Source of the DNA: an uncultured Sphingobacteriaceae bacterium
Lineage (GTDB): Bacteria; Bacteroidota; Bacteroidia; Sphingobacteriales; Sphingobacteriaceae
Direction of reading: 5' to 3'
DNA length: 64,000 nt
Assembly: GCA_946887045.1 (NCBI GenBank)
Contig: CAMPKC010000021.1
Location: 1 to 64,000 of the forward strand
Below the pieces are notes generated by a model, which was not told where the DNA came from, did no database searches, and saw only the letters and a list, made by a program, of their open reading frames with translations. A program made the position numbers and the translations under genes. Position 1 is the first letter of the stretch. Each line of letters starts with the position of its first letter. Shown here in pieces: positions 26,675-36,124 of the stretch.

Positions 26675-28636
26675 ATGAAAAATTTACTTATCGTAATTGC
26701 ATTTTCATTGCAATATTTCCAAATTTCTGCCCAGGATTTTCCCTTCGGTAAACCGAGTTCAAAAGAATTCGAATTAAAAAAATACGACAAAGATACCAGT
26801 GCAAACGCGGTCGTATTAAAAGAGTTTGGCACAGCCTACATAAACAACAATGATGGAGAACTGATTTTAGAATATCATGTCAGGATTAAGATTTTTAACA
26901 GCAAGGGATTTAAGCACGGCAATATCGAGATTGCAACCCGAAAGCAGGACTCTGATACATATGAAAAATTAACAGAGATAAAAGCCATAACATTTTATCG
27001 CGATGAAGATAATCTGATACGAACAAGTGAGCTTGATCCGAAGCAGATTTTTAGAGAATCAAAAGCCGACAAATATCACGACCTTACAAAGTTTGCAATG
27101 CCAAACCTTCGGGATAACTGCATTATTGAGTACAGTTATACTTTTCAAACGCCCTTTTTAAGAAACTTCAGAAATTGGGAATTTCAATCAGATATACCCA
27201 AAATTTACAGTGAGTATTGCGCAAAAATACCGGGTGTATACAATTACAATATAATCTTAAGAGGACCATATAAATTAAGTAAGAACGATGGAGTGATAGC
27301 TAAAGAGTGTTTTAACCGTGGCGGAGGGTATAAAGCCGACTGTTCGCAGATGACTTATGCAATGGCCGATATACCTGCCTTTATAGAAGAAGACTACATG
27401 ACGGCGCCCAGTAACTTCAAATCAGCCATGTATTTTGAGTTGTCTGATTATACCGACTACCGAGGAATAAAACACAAGTTGTCTAAAGAATGGAAAGATG
27501 TAGATCTCGACTTAAAGAAAGAAGGATATTTTGGCTCACAGTTAAAAAAGAAAGACTTTTTTGAAGATAAAATCACGCCGGTTATTGCCGGAAAAACATC
27601 AGAACTTGAAAAAGCAAAAGCGATTTTTAGTTTTATGCAAAATTGGTATAAATGGAACAGAAGCTACGGCAAATATAGCGATGGCGTAAAAAAAGCATTT
27701 GAAAACCGGTCTGGCAGTTCCGCTGATATTAACCTTGCTCTGGTTACTGCAATAAATTCAGCAGGATTAAACGCCGAACCGGTTATCCTTTCCACCAGAT
27801 CCAACGGACTGCTTAATAATCTGTTCCCTAGTTTAACCGATTTTGACTATGTAATTTGTAAGGTAACTATCGCAGAAAAGGATTACCTGCTTGACGCGAC
27901 CGACCCGATGCTGCCGTTTGGACTGCTTCCTTTAAGGTGCATAAACGATAAAGGAAGGGTTATGAGCTTTGATAAACCATCTTCATGGATAGACCTCACG
28001 GCATCACAAAAAGAGGTCCAAAGCATTAACCTTAACCTTGAAGTTGATGAAACCGGAAAAATAAAAGGTCAAATGCAAGTTCTCTCCTCCGGTTATGAAG
28101 CTTATAACAAACGATACGCGATAAAAAAGTTTAATTCAATTGATGAATATGTGGAGAATCTGGACGAACGCTATCCCAGAATAAAGTTTAACAAGTCGGA
28201 AATCCGAAACATTGACAGTCTGGAAAAACCGTTGACCGAATCATTTGATATTGAAATAAAAACACAAGAAAATGGCCAGGTGAATGTCAATCCATATTTT
28301 TTGAATAGAACTACCAAAAATCCGTTTAAACTACCAGAAAGAACTTATCCGGTAGATTTGGGTGCTGTATCCGAATCAAGACTGGTAATGAACCTGAAGT
28401 TTCCACAAAATTATCAGGTAGTAAACCAGCCTCAGCCAATCGCCCTTTCATTACCAAACAACGGGGGTAAATTTGTAACACAAACAGTTATAGAAGGCAA
28501 TTCACTCATCCTTTCATGCTTAATACAACATACCAAATCAGTCTACTCACCTGAGGAATATTTTTATTTGAAGGAATTGTATAATAAGATAATTCAGGCT
28601 CAACAGTCAGACATTATTCTAAAAAAGAAACTATGA
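26675..28636 (+). CDS. Secreted DUF3857/transglutaminase-like protein lacking the catalytic Cys
   Basis: A 653-aa exported protein (signal peptide ending near ISAQ). An N-terminal DUF3857 beta domain (about 50-250) is followed by a transglutaminase-like core (about 300-400) and a C-terminal beta domain. Where active transglutaminase folds have a Cys followed by Asp or Asn, this one reads NRSGSSADINLAL, so the nucleophile is absent. It is therefore probably a non-enzymatic scaffold or ligand-binding version. Its stop overlaps the start of the next gene by 4 bp, so the pair is translationally coupled. The partner retains the Cys. Confidence 0.85.
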   Translation: MKNLLIVIAFSLQYFQISAQDFPFGKPSSKEFELKKYDKDTSANAVVLKEFGTAYINNNDGELILEYHVRIKIFNSKGFKHGNIEIATRKQDSDTYEKLTEIKAITFYRDEDNLIRTSELDPKQIFRESKADKYHDLTKFAMPNLRDNCIIEYSYTFQTPFLRNFRNWEFQSDIPKIYSEYCAKIPGVYNYNIILRGPYKLSKNDGVIAKECFNRGGGYKADCSQMTYAMADIPAFIEEDYMTAPSNFKSAMYFELSDYTDYRGIKHKLSKEWKDVDLDLKKEGYFGSQLKKKDFFEDKITPVIAGKTSELEKAKAIFSFMQNWYKWNRSYGKYSDGVKKAFENRSGSSADINLALVTAINSAGLNAEPVILSTRSNGLLNNLFPSLTDFDYVICKVTIAEKDYLLDATDPMLPFGLLPLRCINDKGRVMSFDKPSSWIDLTASQKEVQSINLNLEVDETGKIKGQMQVLSSGYEAYNKRYAIKKFNSIDEYVENLDERYPRIKFNKSEIRNIDSLEKPLTESFDIEIKTQENGQVNVNPYFLNRTTKNPFKLPERTYPVDLGAVSESRLVMNLKFPQNYQVVNQPQPIALSLPNNGGKFVTQTVIEGNSLILSCLIQHTKSVYSPEEYFYLKELYNKIIQAQQSDIILKKKL

Positions 28637-30534
28637 GAGCATTATTAGTCATCAGTTCTCTTTTTTGGGGATTATATGTAAGCGCGCAAAGCAATTATGC
28701 AATTTCTTCCATCCCCAAAAACCTGTTATCGAGGGCCGGAGCAATAATCAGAAATTCCGAAACGGCAATTGAAGTAAAAGACTTAAATGAAGTTTACTAC
28801 CATCAAAAGTACGCTGTTACCATTTTAAATTCTTCGGCATTGGACGAAGCTAATCTTTGGTTGTATTATGATAAAAACAATTCGATAAAATCCGTAAAAG
28901 GGACTATTTATAATGAGTTTGGAATGCCAACAATTAAAATACCTGAGAAAAGTTTTCAGGATAGAAGTGCTGTGTCTGATAACACATTATACCAGGACGA
29001 TCGGGTGAAATATTTTATCCCTTCAAAAATAACTTACCCCTTTACTATTGAATACGAGTATGAAATAAAAAGGCGGCAAAGTCTTTATTTTCCAACCTGG
29101 ATCCCCGGCGGATCGGAGGAGGGAGTAGCAATTGAAAGCAGCTCTTTAAGCTTTATATGTCCTGAAAGTTTCAACCTACGTCATAAAGAGCTTAATTATA
29201 ATGGAAAAGTTGAAGAAGCGACTATTGACGGCAAAAAAAGTTTCAAATGGCAGGTAAGCAATATACCTGCGATGCGGGATGAACCTTACAGTCCGAATTA
29301 CGAAGAATACCTTGTAGCCGTTAAACTCGCGCCCGAGAAATTTGCCTTTAGAAGTATGGAAGGCAGCTTTACAAACTGGAAGGAATACGGACATTGGACA
29401 AATGAAAATTTATTGAAGGGGCGGGATGAGCTTTCGCAAGCAACAAGAGATTACATATTGAACTTAGTAAAAGATATTCCTGATCCTAAAGAACAGGCTA
29501 AGAAAATCTACGACTTTATGCAGAATAAAGTCCGTTATATAAGTGTACAGATTGGAATAGGAGGCTATCAGCCCTACCCTGCTGCTGATGTTGACCGCTT
29601 AAGTTATGGTGACTGTAAAGGACTGGTAAATTACATGCGTGCTCTTTTAAAAGTTGCGCAAATAGAATCGTATTATACAGTTGTGTATGCGGGAAGCTTT
29701 AAACGAGACATTTCGCCTGACTTTACGAGCATGAATGATGGCAATCATATTATTTTATGCCTGCCTTTTAAAAACGACACCACCTGGCTTGAATGCACCA
29801 GCAAGGACGCTCCTTTCGGATTCCTTGGTGATTTTACTGATGACCGTTATGTACTTGCCTGCACGCCGGAAGGCGGCAAGATTATGCGTACACCTAAGTA
29901 CACGGCCCTCGAAAGTAAACAGCTCAGAACTGCCAATTTCGAAATTGCAGAGAATGGCTCTATCACAGGAAAGATGACCACCTTGTTTAGTGGTGTACAG
30001 TACGACAATCACCATAGCTTACTCAATGAGCCGCTATCGGAACAAAAGAAAAAGCTTCCTGAAATCTACCCGCTCCCGAATCTTGAAATACAATCTTTTC
30101 AGTTTACACAAACCAAAGGATCGAAACCCGAGACCCGGGAAATTATTGATTTAAGCTCATTTAATTATTGCAGAATGGAGAACGATAAGCTGCATATCCG
30201 ATTAAACAGCATCAATAAAATGCGTAACCTGAAAGAAGTACGTAACAGAACAAATCCGGTGAATATTGTAAGAGGGTATTATGATGAGGATATTATAACT
30301 TATCAAGTCCCTAAAAACTTCCACTTGAATGCTTCTCCTCACTCAAAAACAATTGAAAAAGTATTTGGGAAATATTCTGTGGATGTAAAAATAAACGGCA
30401 ACAAGATAATTTATAAAAGGACGATGCTATTGAACGAGGGAAAATACAAAGCAGAACAATACCAGGAACTGGTAGATTTTTTCCAGAATATAGCAGATGC
30501 CGACAACCTGGAACTGGTATTGAACAAAATATAA
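28633..30534 (+). CDS. Secreted DUF3857/transglutaminase-like protein with intact Cys
   Basis: A 633-aa paralogue of the preceding gene with the same layout: signal peptide to about residue 18, DUF3857 domain, transglutaminase core, C-terminal beta domain. The core has YGDCKGLVNYMRALL (candidate nucleophile Cys), then MNDGNHIILCLPF (His) and TTWLECTSKDAPFG (Asp), giving a plausible Cys-His-Asp triad. These proteins are periplasmic or surface-exposed and could be peptidases or amidases of unknown substrate. Starts inside the stop of the upstream gene (ATGA overlap). Confidence 0.87.
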   Translation: MRALLVISSLFWGLYVSAQSNYAISSIPKNLLSRAGAIIRNSETAIEVKDLNEVYYHQKYAVTILNSSALDEANLWLYYDKNNSIKSVKGTIYNEFGMPTIKIPEKSFQDRSAVSDNTLYQDDRVKYFIPSKITYPFTIEYEYEIKRRQSLYFPTWIPGGSEEGVAIESSSLSFICPESFNLRHKELNYNGKVEEATIDGKKSFKWQVSNIPAMRDEPYSPNYEEYLVAVKLAPEKFAFRSMEGSFTNWKEYGHWTNENLLKGRDELSQATRDYILNLVKDIPDPKEQAKKIYDFMQNKVRYISVQIGIGGYQPYPAADVDRLSYGDCKGLVNYMRALLKVAQIESYYTVVYAGSFKRDISPDFTSMNDGNHIILCLPFKNDTTWLECTSKDAPFGFLGDFTDDRYVLACTPEGGKIMRTPKYTALESKQLRTANFEIAENGSITGKMTTLFSGVQYDNHHSLLNEPLSEQKKKLPEIYPLPNLEIQSFQFTQTKGSKPETREIIDLSSFNYCRMENDKLHIRLNSINKMRNLKEVRNRTNPVNIVRGYYDEDIITYQVPKNFHLNASPHSKTIEKVFGKYSVDVKINGNKIIYKRTMLLNEGKYKAEQYQELVDFFQNIADADNLELVLNKI

Positions 30535-30657
30535 TCAGGAAAATATCAGTATGCCGAGCAGTATTCCTATAATCATTATAAGATAAAGCAATATCTCTGT
30601 TGTTGCAAACCGCTTATATTTCGTCCAGAAAGAATAATCTGATTTTTGTTTACGCAT
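30535..30657 (-). CDS. Possible 40-aa single-pass membrane peptide
   Basis: An open frame begins at ATG 30657 and ends at TGA 30535. It encodes a Lys/Arg-rich N-terminus (MRKQKSDYSFWTKYKRF) followed by about 20 hydrophobic residues (EILLYLIMIIGILLGILIFS). The layout is that of a small membrane protein. It starts right after the terminator of the upstream redoxin gene and ends directly against the convergent DUF3857 stop, so it fills the gap exactly. No conserved family is recognised, and the start context is uninformative. Confidence 0.35.
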   Translation of the reverse strand: MRKQKSDYSFWTKYKRFATTEILLYLIMIIGILLGILIFS

Positions 30658-30684
30658 AAAAAAAGCCGGAAAAGTTCCGGCTTT
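30658..30684 (-). terminator. Terminator of the redoxin/TlpA operon
   Basis: AAAGCCGGAA (30662-30671) pairs with TTCCGGCTTT (30675-30684) around a 3-base loop. On the minus strand it is followed by a T-run (30658-30664). It lies about 22 bp after the redoxin stop. Confidence 0.8.
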
Positions 30685-30706
30685 CAAATTTATCAATAAT
30701 CAGCTA

Positions 30707-31318
30707 TCAGGCTCCATCTTTTTTCCATTTTATGGTACAACCGATAGCTTTAGTAGAGGTTATTTCCGGTTTGTTTCCGGCTGCAATTGCTTCAATGGCT
30801 TTCTCCACATATTTTACCTTATCAGGATTATTGCCTTCAGTATCGCTATCAATTGCACCAATGTATTGTACAACGTTCCCGTTTCCGGTTTTTTCAAGTA
30901 AAAAAACATGAGGAGTGCGACTGGCACCAAACTTTTTTGTGATCACATGATTCGGGTCCATCAGATACGGAAAATCAAAGCCCTTCTCCTTTGCCCGTTG
31001 TTGCATCTTCTCGTACGAATCTCCCGGCTGAGTACCCGGATCATTGGGGTTGATAGCAATAACCGGATACCCCTGTGCAGCATACTTTTTGTTCAATGCG
31101 TTAATCCGGTCTTCGTAAGCAACCGCATACGGGCACGTATTACAGGTAAAAATAACAATATAACCTTTGGCCGATTTCATATCCGCCAGGGCTACGTTTT
31201 TTCCGTTAATATTCTTTAAGTTGAAATCCGCAGCTACATCACCGATTTGATAGCCGGTTGTTTGCGCCTTTGCCAGCAAACCGATGCTAAGCAAACATAA
31301 AACAAGTAGTCTTTTCAT
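30707..31318 (-). CDS. Exported thioredoxin-fold protein (AhpC/redoxin type)
   Basis: A 203-aa protein with signal peptide (cut near AKAQ) and an AhpC/TSA-like fold. VIFTCNTCPYAVAYEDRI carries a Cys-Asn-Thr-Cys pair rather than the peroxiredoxin single Cys context. TPHVFLLEK contains the cis-Pro seen in thioredoxin folds. Such proteins are found throughout Bacteroidota. A thiol-disulfide or peroxide-reducing role in the periplasm is likely but not proven. A third Cys (GCTIKW) near the C-terminus is unusual and could resolve disulfides. It lies 6 bp after the TlpA-like gene, in one operon. Confidence 0.85.
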   Translation of the reverse strand: MKRLLVLCLLSIGLLAKAQTTGYQIGDVAADFNLKNINGKNVALADMKSAKGYIVIFTCNTCPYAVAYEDRINALNKKYAAQGYPVIAINPNDPGTQPGDSYEKMQQRAKEKGFDFPYLMDPNHVITKKFGASRTPHVFLLEKTGNGNVVQYIGAIDSDTEGNNPDKVKYVEKAIEAIAAGNKPEITSTKAIGCTIKWKKDGA

Positions 31319-31324
31319 AATTTA

Positions 31325-31828
31325 TTATTTAGATGAGTGATAAATTTTTTCCAGTTCCGGATAAGTAAACTCTTTCTCGTAAAAACTGCGAATATTTTTT
31401 TTTCTGTTATAAATTAAGGTTGCAGGCAAAGCCCCGGACCACTCTTTACTTATTCTGTCGATATACTCCTGCTCATTAGATTCATTTAATAAGAAAACCT
31501 CAGCTTGTAATTTGTTCCGCTTAACAAAAGGAATCACAAGCTTTTCAAGCTTCGATTTCGAATCTAAACTCACCAATAATACTCGTAGCGGTTGATCTTT
31601 GTATTCCACTTGTAGCTTTTCGAAATGAGGTAACTCTGCAATACAGGGTGCACACCAGGTAGCCCAAAAATTTACCACGTAGACGGTATCACCGCCTTTT
31701 TTCATGCGGCTTTCCAATTGATTGATTTTTAATAAATTAACCCCCTGAGCGTTAACAGATCCGGCGAATAATATAATCATTGCGATAAATAGCGCCCGTT
31801 TGTGTTTTTTTATCGCTGTTGTTATCAT
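31325..31828 (-). CDS. TlpA-like thiol-disulfide oxidoreductase
   Basis: A membrane-anchored or secreted thioredoxin-fold protein with the active site VVNFWATWCAPCIAELPHF. It would reduce disulfides in the periplasm. I start it at ATG 31828 (168 aa), which gives a basic N-terminus (MITTAIKKHKR), then a hydrophobic signal ending near VNAQ. An upstream frame to 31870 adds 14 residues with no signal character. The 31319-31324 spacer to the second redox gene is 6 bp, so both are cotranscribed. Confidence 0.88.
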   Translation of the reverse strand: MITTAIKKHKRALFIAMIILFAGSVNAQGVNLLKINQLESRMKKGGDTVYVVNFWATWCAPCIAELPHFEKLQVEYKDQPLRVLLVSLDSKSKLEKLVIPFVKRNKLQAEVFLLNESNEQEYIDRISKEWSGALPATLIYNRKKNIRSFYEKEFTYPELEKIYHSSK

Positions 31829-31986
31829 ACTCAAAACTAATCTATCTTTATTGAAGACAGAACCCTGCAATTGTAAATTTATTATTATAAAAGAAATTGA
31901 ATCAAAGGGTTACAACAATGAATAACATTTTAGAGGCTAATTCTGTTATCTTCATAGATCAGTTGTAACAGCTTTAAATTAAAACC

Positions 31987-32904
31987 ATGAGATCATTTAC
32001 CGTACTATTTTTAATGCTTTTCATCCTGTCGGGATGCTCAAAAACCATCAAACCTCAACAGCTGTTTAAAGACGTGCAGGAATTATCTGCGGATAAATAT
32101 AAAGGACGGAAGGTTGGCACCGATGAAAATAAACTGGCCGCGGAATATATCATAAAAAGATTTAAGGAAATAGGATTAAAGGCTTATAACAGTGAATATA
32201 AAAAGCCTTTCAATTTCAAAGAAAGATCAGGAAAAACCATCGAGGGTACCAACCTTATCGGATACATCCCCGGAAAAAAGCAGGACGCCATAATAATCTC
32301 GGCTCATTACGACCATGTGGGAGTTATTAATGGTGAAATTTATAATGGTGCTGATGATAATGCTTCAGGTGTTGGCGGACTGCTCGCCATTGCAAAACAC
32401 TATTCGAAAAACCAGCCGGAACATACCTTAGTTTTTGCAGGATTTGATGCTGAAGAAGCAGGCTTACAGGGAGCCAAAGCTTTTTTAGCAAATCCTCCGA
32501 TTGAATTTGACTGTATAAAATTAAATATAAATATGGATATGATCGGCCGTAGCGATATTAACACCTTATATGTAGCCGGCACATGGCATTATCCTTTGCT
32601 AAAGGCTCATGTACTTAATACAAATCCAGATATAAAAATACTTTTTGGACATGACGATCCCAAACTGGGGAAAGATGACTGGACAAACCAAAGTGATCAG
32701 GGAGCATTTCATGCTAAAAAAATACCTTTTCTATACTTCGGGGTTGAAGACCACGCAGATTATCACAGGCCAACAGATGACTATTCAAGAATTCACAAAG
32801 ACTTTTATCAAAACGCGGTAAATTCAATTTTGGAAGTTGTTAAGAATATCGATAAAAGCGTTACGATACAAAAAATATTCAGGGATAAGTTGATTATGCA
32901 ATAA
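31987..32904 (+). CDS. M28-family zinc aminopeptidase lipoprotein
   Basis: A 305-aa lipoprotein (lipobox LSGC, Cys at about residue 18) with an M28 peptidase domain. The zinc ligands follow the family order: His in SAHYDHVG, Asp in GADDNASG, Glu-Glu in DAEEAGLQG, Asp in NMDMIG and a His near the C-terminus in EDHADYHRP. It probably trims peptides at the cell envelope. It is monocistronic, with a perfect hairpin terminator immediately after. Confidence 0.92.
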   Translation: MRSFTVLFLMLFILSGCSKTIKPQQLFKDVQELSADKYKGRKVGTDENKLAAEYIIKRFKEIGLKAYNSEYKKPFNFKERSGKTIEGTNLIGYIPGKKQDAIIISAHYDHVGVINGEIYNGADDNASGVGGLLAIAKHYSKNQPEHTLVFAGFDAEEAGLQGAKAFLANPPIEFDCIKLNINMDMIGRSDINTLYVAGTWHYPLLKAHVLNTNPDIKILFGHDDPKLGKDDWTNQSDQGAFHAKKIPFLYFGVEDHADYHRPTDDYSRIHKDFYQNAVNSILEVVKNIDKSVTIQKIFRDKLIMQ

Positions 32905-32941
32905 ATAGCAAAGCCGCTCCGTAATGAAGCGGCTTTGCTAT
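32905..32941. terminator. Bidirectional terminator, 14-bp perfect stem
   Basis: ATAGCAAAGCCGCT (32905-32918) and AGCGGCTTTGCTAT (32928-32941) are exact inverted repeats. They sit between the convergent M28 and S41 genes. Confidence 0.8.
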
Positions 32942-32956
32942 TATCAAACTCCCCTT

Positions 32957-34570
32957 TTATTTCCGTTTAAGTTTAGCAGGATCTTTAATCATCCCTTTAA
33001 ACTCGGTATCAAGATGCAAGCTTTGACTTGCCGAAACCTCAGGCTTTTGACTCATAATAGTACCGGAAGACTTTACCTCAGATGTGTAAGTTCCCTTGGT
33101 TATAAAGTTGTATGCAGCAGCAAAAGAACTTTCTCTGATGTCTCCAAAATCATAATTAACATTATCATTGTCGGCTGTCGAAGTACCGGTATCAGGCGTA
33201 AAACCCGCATAATATTTCCCTTCGCCTTTCGAGTTTTGAGTTTCAAACATGCTAAAATAAACATCGTACTTATCTATCCGAACTGGAAAAAACCCTACGG
33301 GTTTGCCATAAGTGGTGGAGCCCACTATCTTTACCGGCATATGAGGTTTAAGACTATTGATCACCAACTCGCTTGCGGAAGCCGTACTTGAAGAAACGAT
33401 AAAAACCACACTGGCAATATTATTTAGTGCACCGACTTTCTGGAAATAATTAGTATTCGCTTTAACACTATAATCGACATCAGCATAAGTCACCAATTTA
33501 CCATTCTGATACTGAGAACTACCATCTGACTTAAGCAAAGCCTGTTTCGACAAAATAGTGGCCTTCCCCTCTTGCATCAATTTATTGTAATACTCTGTAA
33601 ACATTATTTTACCATTAAGCGAGCTTGGGGCAATCCGATTTACAAGATTCTCGGCAGTGGTTACATATCCGCCTCCGTTATATCGGAGGTCCAAAATCAG
33701 GTCAGTCACTCCGTATTGTATAAACCGGGAAAAAATCCGATCAAACTCAGCGTAGGAATTGGTTCCATCCGAAAATCGTGCATAGGCCATATATCCGATC
33801 TTTTTCGATCCGGAAGTATAAACTGAATCTTTATAGATTGGGCTGCTTTTATAGCTGGCAGTATTCAGGCTCCTATCAAAAGAAACATTTTCGCTGGTAA
33901 AGCCGGCAATTCTTATCGAAGAATTATTAAATAGAGCTGTGTTAATCTCATTTATTTCTGCATCATAATTACTTCCGAAGGTCTTATTATTGATTTTAGT
34001 GATTCTATCCCCTCGCTTAAAGCCAGCCCTGGCGGCCGGAGAACCCGGATAAATCGCCTTTATAGATAAAGTATACGAACTCTTTGTTCCATAAATTCCA
34101 AGCAACAAACCAAAATCATTTCCATTACCTTCCAGATCAACCGAACTCTTTTTCTCCGGAGCATAGGCTACAGGATTTTTTTGGGTAATATCTGATATAT
34201 AAGAGTATTTTGGTTCGTTATTGTCAACCTCATCAAATTCGTAAGGCTTATTAGTCAAAGGATTGATTCCGAAGCGGGTAATTGCATAAAGTTCGGAATC
34301 GAAATTCGGGTAATCCCTAGGCTTGAATGTATCATAATCCGGCACGAGGTCCCACCACAAATAAACCTGACGGGCATATAAAAAAATTGAATCTTTAGTA
34401 AGCTGATCTCTTGTGCCTGTTGAAGGAGCTACATCTAAGGGAGTTTTAATTTCAGATTCAACAACAGGAGTTTCCGCCGGATCATCCTTCTTACATCCAC
34501 CTGCCATATTTACAAGCAGGGCTGCAAAAAAGAACAAATAAGATGCTTTCGGTTTATATAACAGTTTCAT
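32957..34570 (-). CDS. S41 C-terminal-processing-type peptidase lipoprotein
   Basis: A 537-aa lipoprotein (AGGC lipobox, Cys at about residue 26) with an unstructured acidic linker, an N-terminal helical segment, a PDZ domain (about 155-200; YPGSPAARAGFKRGDRITKIN) and an S41 protease domain. The latter has DLRYNGGG, the candidate nucleophile Ser in VSSSTASASELV, and TTYGKPVG where the Lys would be the general base. It would cleave proteins near their C-termini in the periplasm. The next gene upstream is a paralogue. Both carry an N-terminal tract around residues 60-70 with a YLWWDLVPD-type motif. Confidence 0.9.
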   Translation of the reverse strand: MKLLYKPKASYLFFFAALLVNMAGGCKKDDPAETPVVESEIKTPLDVAPSTGTRDQLTKDSIFLYARQVYLWWDLVPDYDTFKPRDYPNFDSELYAITRFGINPLTNKPYEFDEVDNNEPKYSYISDITQKNPVAYAPEKKSSVDLEGNGNDFGLLLGIYGTKSSYTLSIKAIYPGSPAARAGFKRGDRITKINNKTFGSNYDAEINEINTALFNNSSIRIAGFTSENVSFDRSLNTASYKSSPIYKDSVYTSGSKKIGYMAYARFSDGTNSYAEFDRIFSRFIQYGVTDLILDLRYNGGGYVTTAENLVNRIAPSSLNGKIMFTEYYNKLMQEGKATILSKQALLKSDGSSQYQNGKLVTYADVDYSVKANTNYFQKVGALNNIASVVFIVSSSTASASELVINSLKPHMPVKIVGSTTYGKPVGFFPVRIDKYDVYFSMFETQNSKGEGKYYAGFTPDTGTSTADNDNVNYDFGDIRESSFAAAYNFITKGTYTSEVKSSGTIMSQKPEVSASQSLHLDTEFKGMIKDPAKLKRK

Positions 34571-34703
34571 AGGTAAGGCTGTTTATTCCAATCATTATAT
34601 AGCTATATACGAAAAGCATTAACGTTAAGTTTAACATCCAATTATCTTATTTTATAGATTTTCCCCTTTCAATTAAATATATGGCTTTGTCCCGACAATT
34701 CCG

Positions 34704-36092
34704 TTATTTCTGTAATCGTCGTACGAACGGAGGCATTCGTGAAGGTCTGTTTTCGACTGTTACAGAGGGTAAATGATCAGCAATTTCATTATTGAGTTCG
34801 CTGACGCGCTGTACTTCGGCGGAATTTACAGACGAAATTCTATCGGGGGCTATTGCAGAAAAAACATTATTAGAAAGATAAAACAAAGCTTCTTTTAAAT
34901 TCGCTTCCGATTCATCTCCGAAATCATGAACCAGGTCATCGGCAACATTTTTATCAACAGGAAATCCTGCAAAAAAATCTGCTTTGCCCACGCTATTTAC
35001 GGATTTAAATGATACCGGGAAAATATTGTATTGAAATACCGGAATCGGGAAAAACCCGACTGGCTTGCCATAGGTTCTGGTTTCACCAATTAATTTAACA
35101 TCCATTACAGGATCGAGATTGTTAATTAACAACTCGCTTGCAGAGGCAGATGAAGGCGAAACAATAAAAACGATTCGACTTAAATCGAGATTCCCAACTT
35201 TATAAAATTTGTAAGATTCGTTCCAGGAAGTATATTTCTTATTAAATATATACGTATACATCACTTTTTGCGCCCTCCCGACTGATTTAGGAGCCAGCAT
35301 ATTAACTAAAGTGTCCTGGGTTGAAACAAAGCCTCCACGGTTGTACCTAAGGTCGACAACCACTTCGTTTACACCTTGATTTTGAAACTCAGTTATAGTA
35401 CTCACCAACTCCGCAACTGAAGTAGCTCCGGAAAATTCGTTAAAAACAAAATATCCTATTTTTTTATCACCCCTCAAATAGATCTTGGAATATAGAACGG
35501 TATTAAGGGTATATGTTGATTTTTGAAGGGCAAGCTCTACAGCTGTTCCGTCCGGTTTGATGAATTCAAACTGTGCAGACACCGGTGTCCCGAAGAATAC
35601 ATCATTTATATAATCGATGTCGGCCTGAACGCTACGGTTGATTACTCTGCCATTAATTTTAGACACACGCCAACTTCTCTTCACTCCTGCTACACCAGCG
35701 GACGAATTAGCATAAACATAGCTGACCCGGATTTCATTACTTCCGGGAACAAATTTCACCATAAAGCCGAAATCCGTAGAAGCGCCCTTTTCACTTTGTT
35801 CCGTTTCTTCCTTAGTTTCGGCAAAACTCCATTGATCAAGTGGCTGATAAGACCTTACCTTCGCCATTAACTCATAAATATCAGGTGAGTTTCGGGGTTT
35901 GAAACTTGTTACAGATGGAAGCTTTTCAGTCCACAAATAAATATCCTTAGTTTTTAAGTATGCAGAATCTAAAACATTCGATTCAACCTCATAATCTTTC
36001 TTTTTACAAGCCGTAAAAGACACAGACACAAGAGTAAAACAAAAAACTAAACGTTTAAGTAAAGACTTAGGTCGGAGATTCGGATTCATCAA
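34704..36092 (-). CDS. S41-family peptidase lipoprotein, paralogue of the neighbour
   Basis: A 462-aa lipoprotein (FTAC lipobox, about residue 29) with the same order of segments as the following gene: KDIYLWTEKLPS near the N-terminus, a divergent PDZ-like region around ASSAGVAGVKRSWRVSKIN, DLRYNRGG, the Ser motif VSPSSASASELL, and RTYGKPVGFFPI with the candidate catalytic Lys. The 133-bp gap to its paralogue is AT-rich without a clear terminator. A local duplication followed by divergence is the simplest origin. The substrate is unknown. Confidence 0.88.
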   Translation of the reverse strand: MMNPNLRPKSLLKRLVFCFTLVSVSFTACKKKDYEVESNVLDSAYLKTKDIYLWTEKLPSVTSFKPRNSPDIYELMAKVRSYQPLDQWSFAETKEETEQSEKGASTDFGFMVKFVPGSNEIRVSYVYANSSAGVAGVKRSWRVSKINGRVINRSVQADIDYINDVFFGTPVSAQFEFIKPDGTAVELALQKSTYTLNTVLYSKIYLRGDKKIGYFVFNEFSGATSVAELVSTITEFQNQGVNEVVVDLRYNRGGFVSTQDTLVNMLAPKSVGRAQKVMYTYIFNKKYTSWNESYKFYKVGNLDLSRIVFIVSPSSASASELLINNLDPVMDVKLIGETRTYGKPVGFFPIPVFQYNIFPVSFKSVNSVGKADFFAGFPVDKNVADDLVHDFGDESEANLKEALFYLSNNVFSAIAPDRISSVNSAEVQRVSELNNEIADHLPSVTVENRPSRMPPFVRRLQK

Positions 36093-36124
36093 GAGGTTTA
36101 TAATCAGATAATTTCAATACAATA

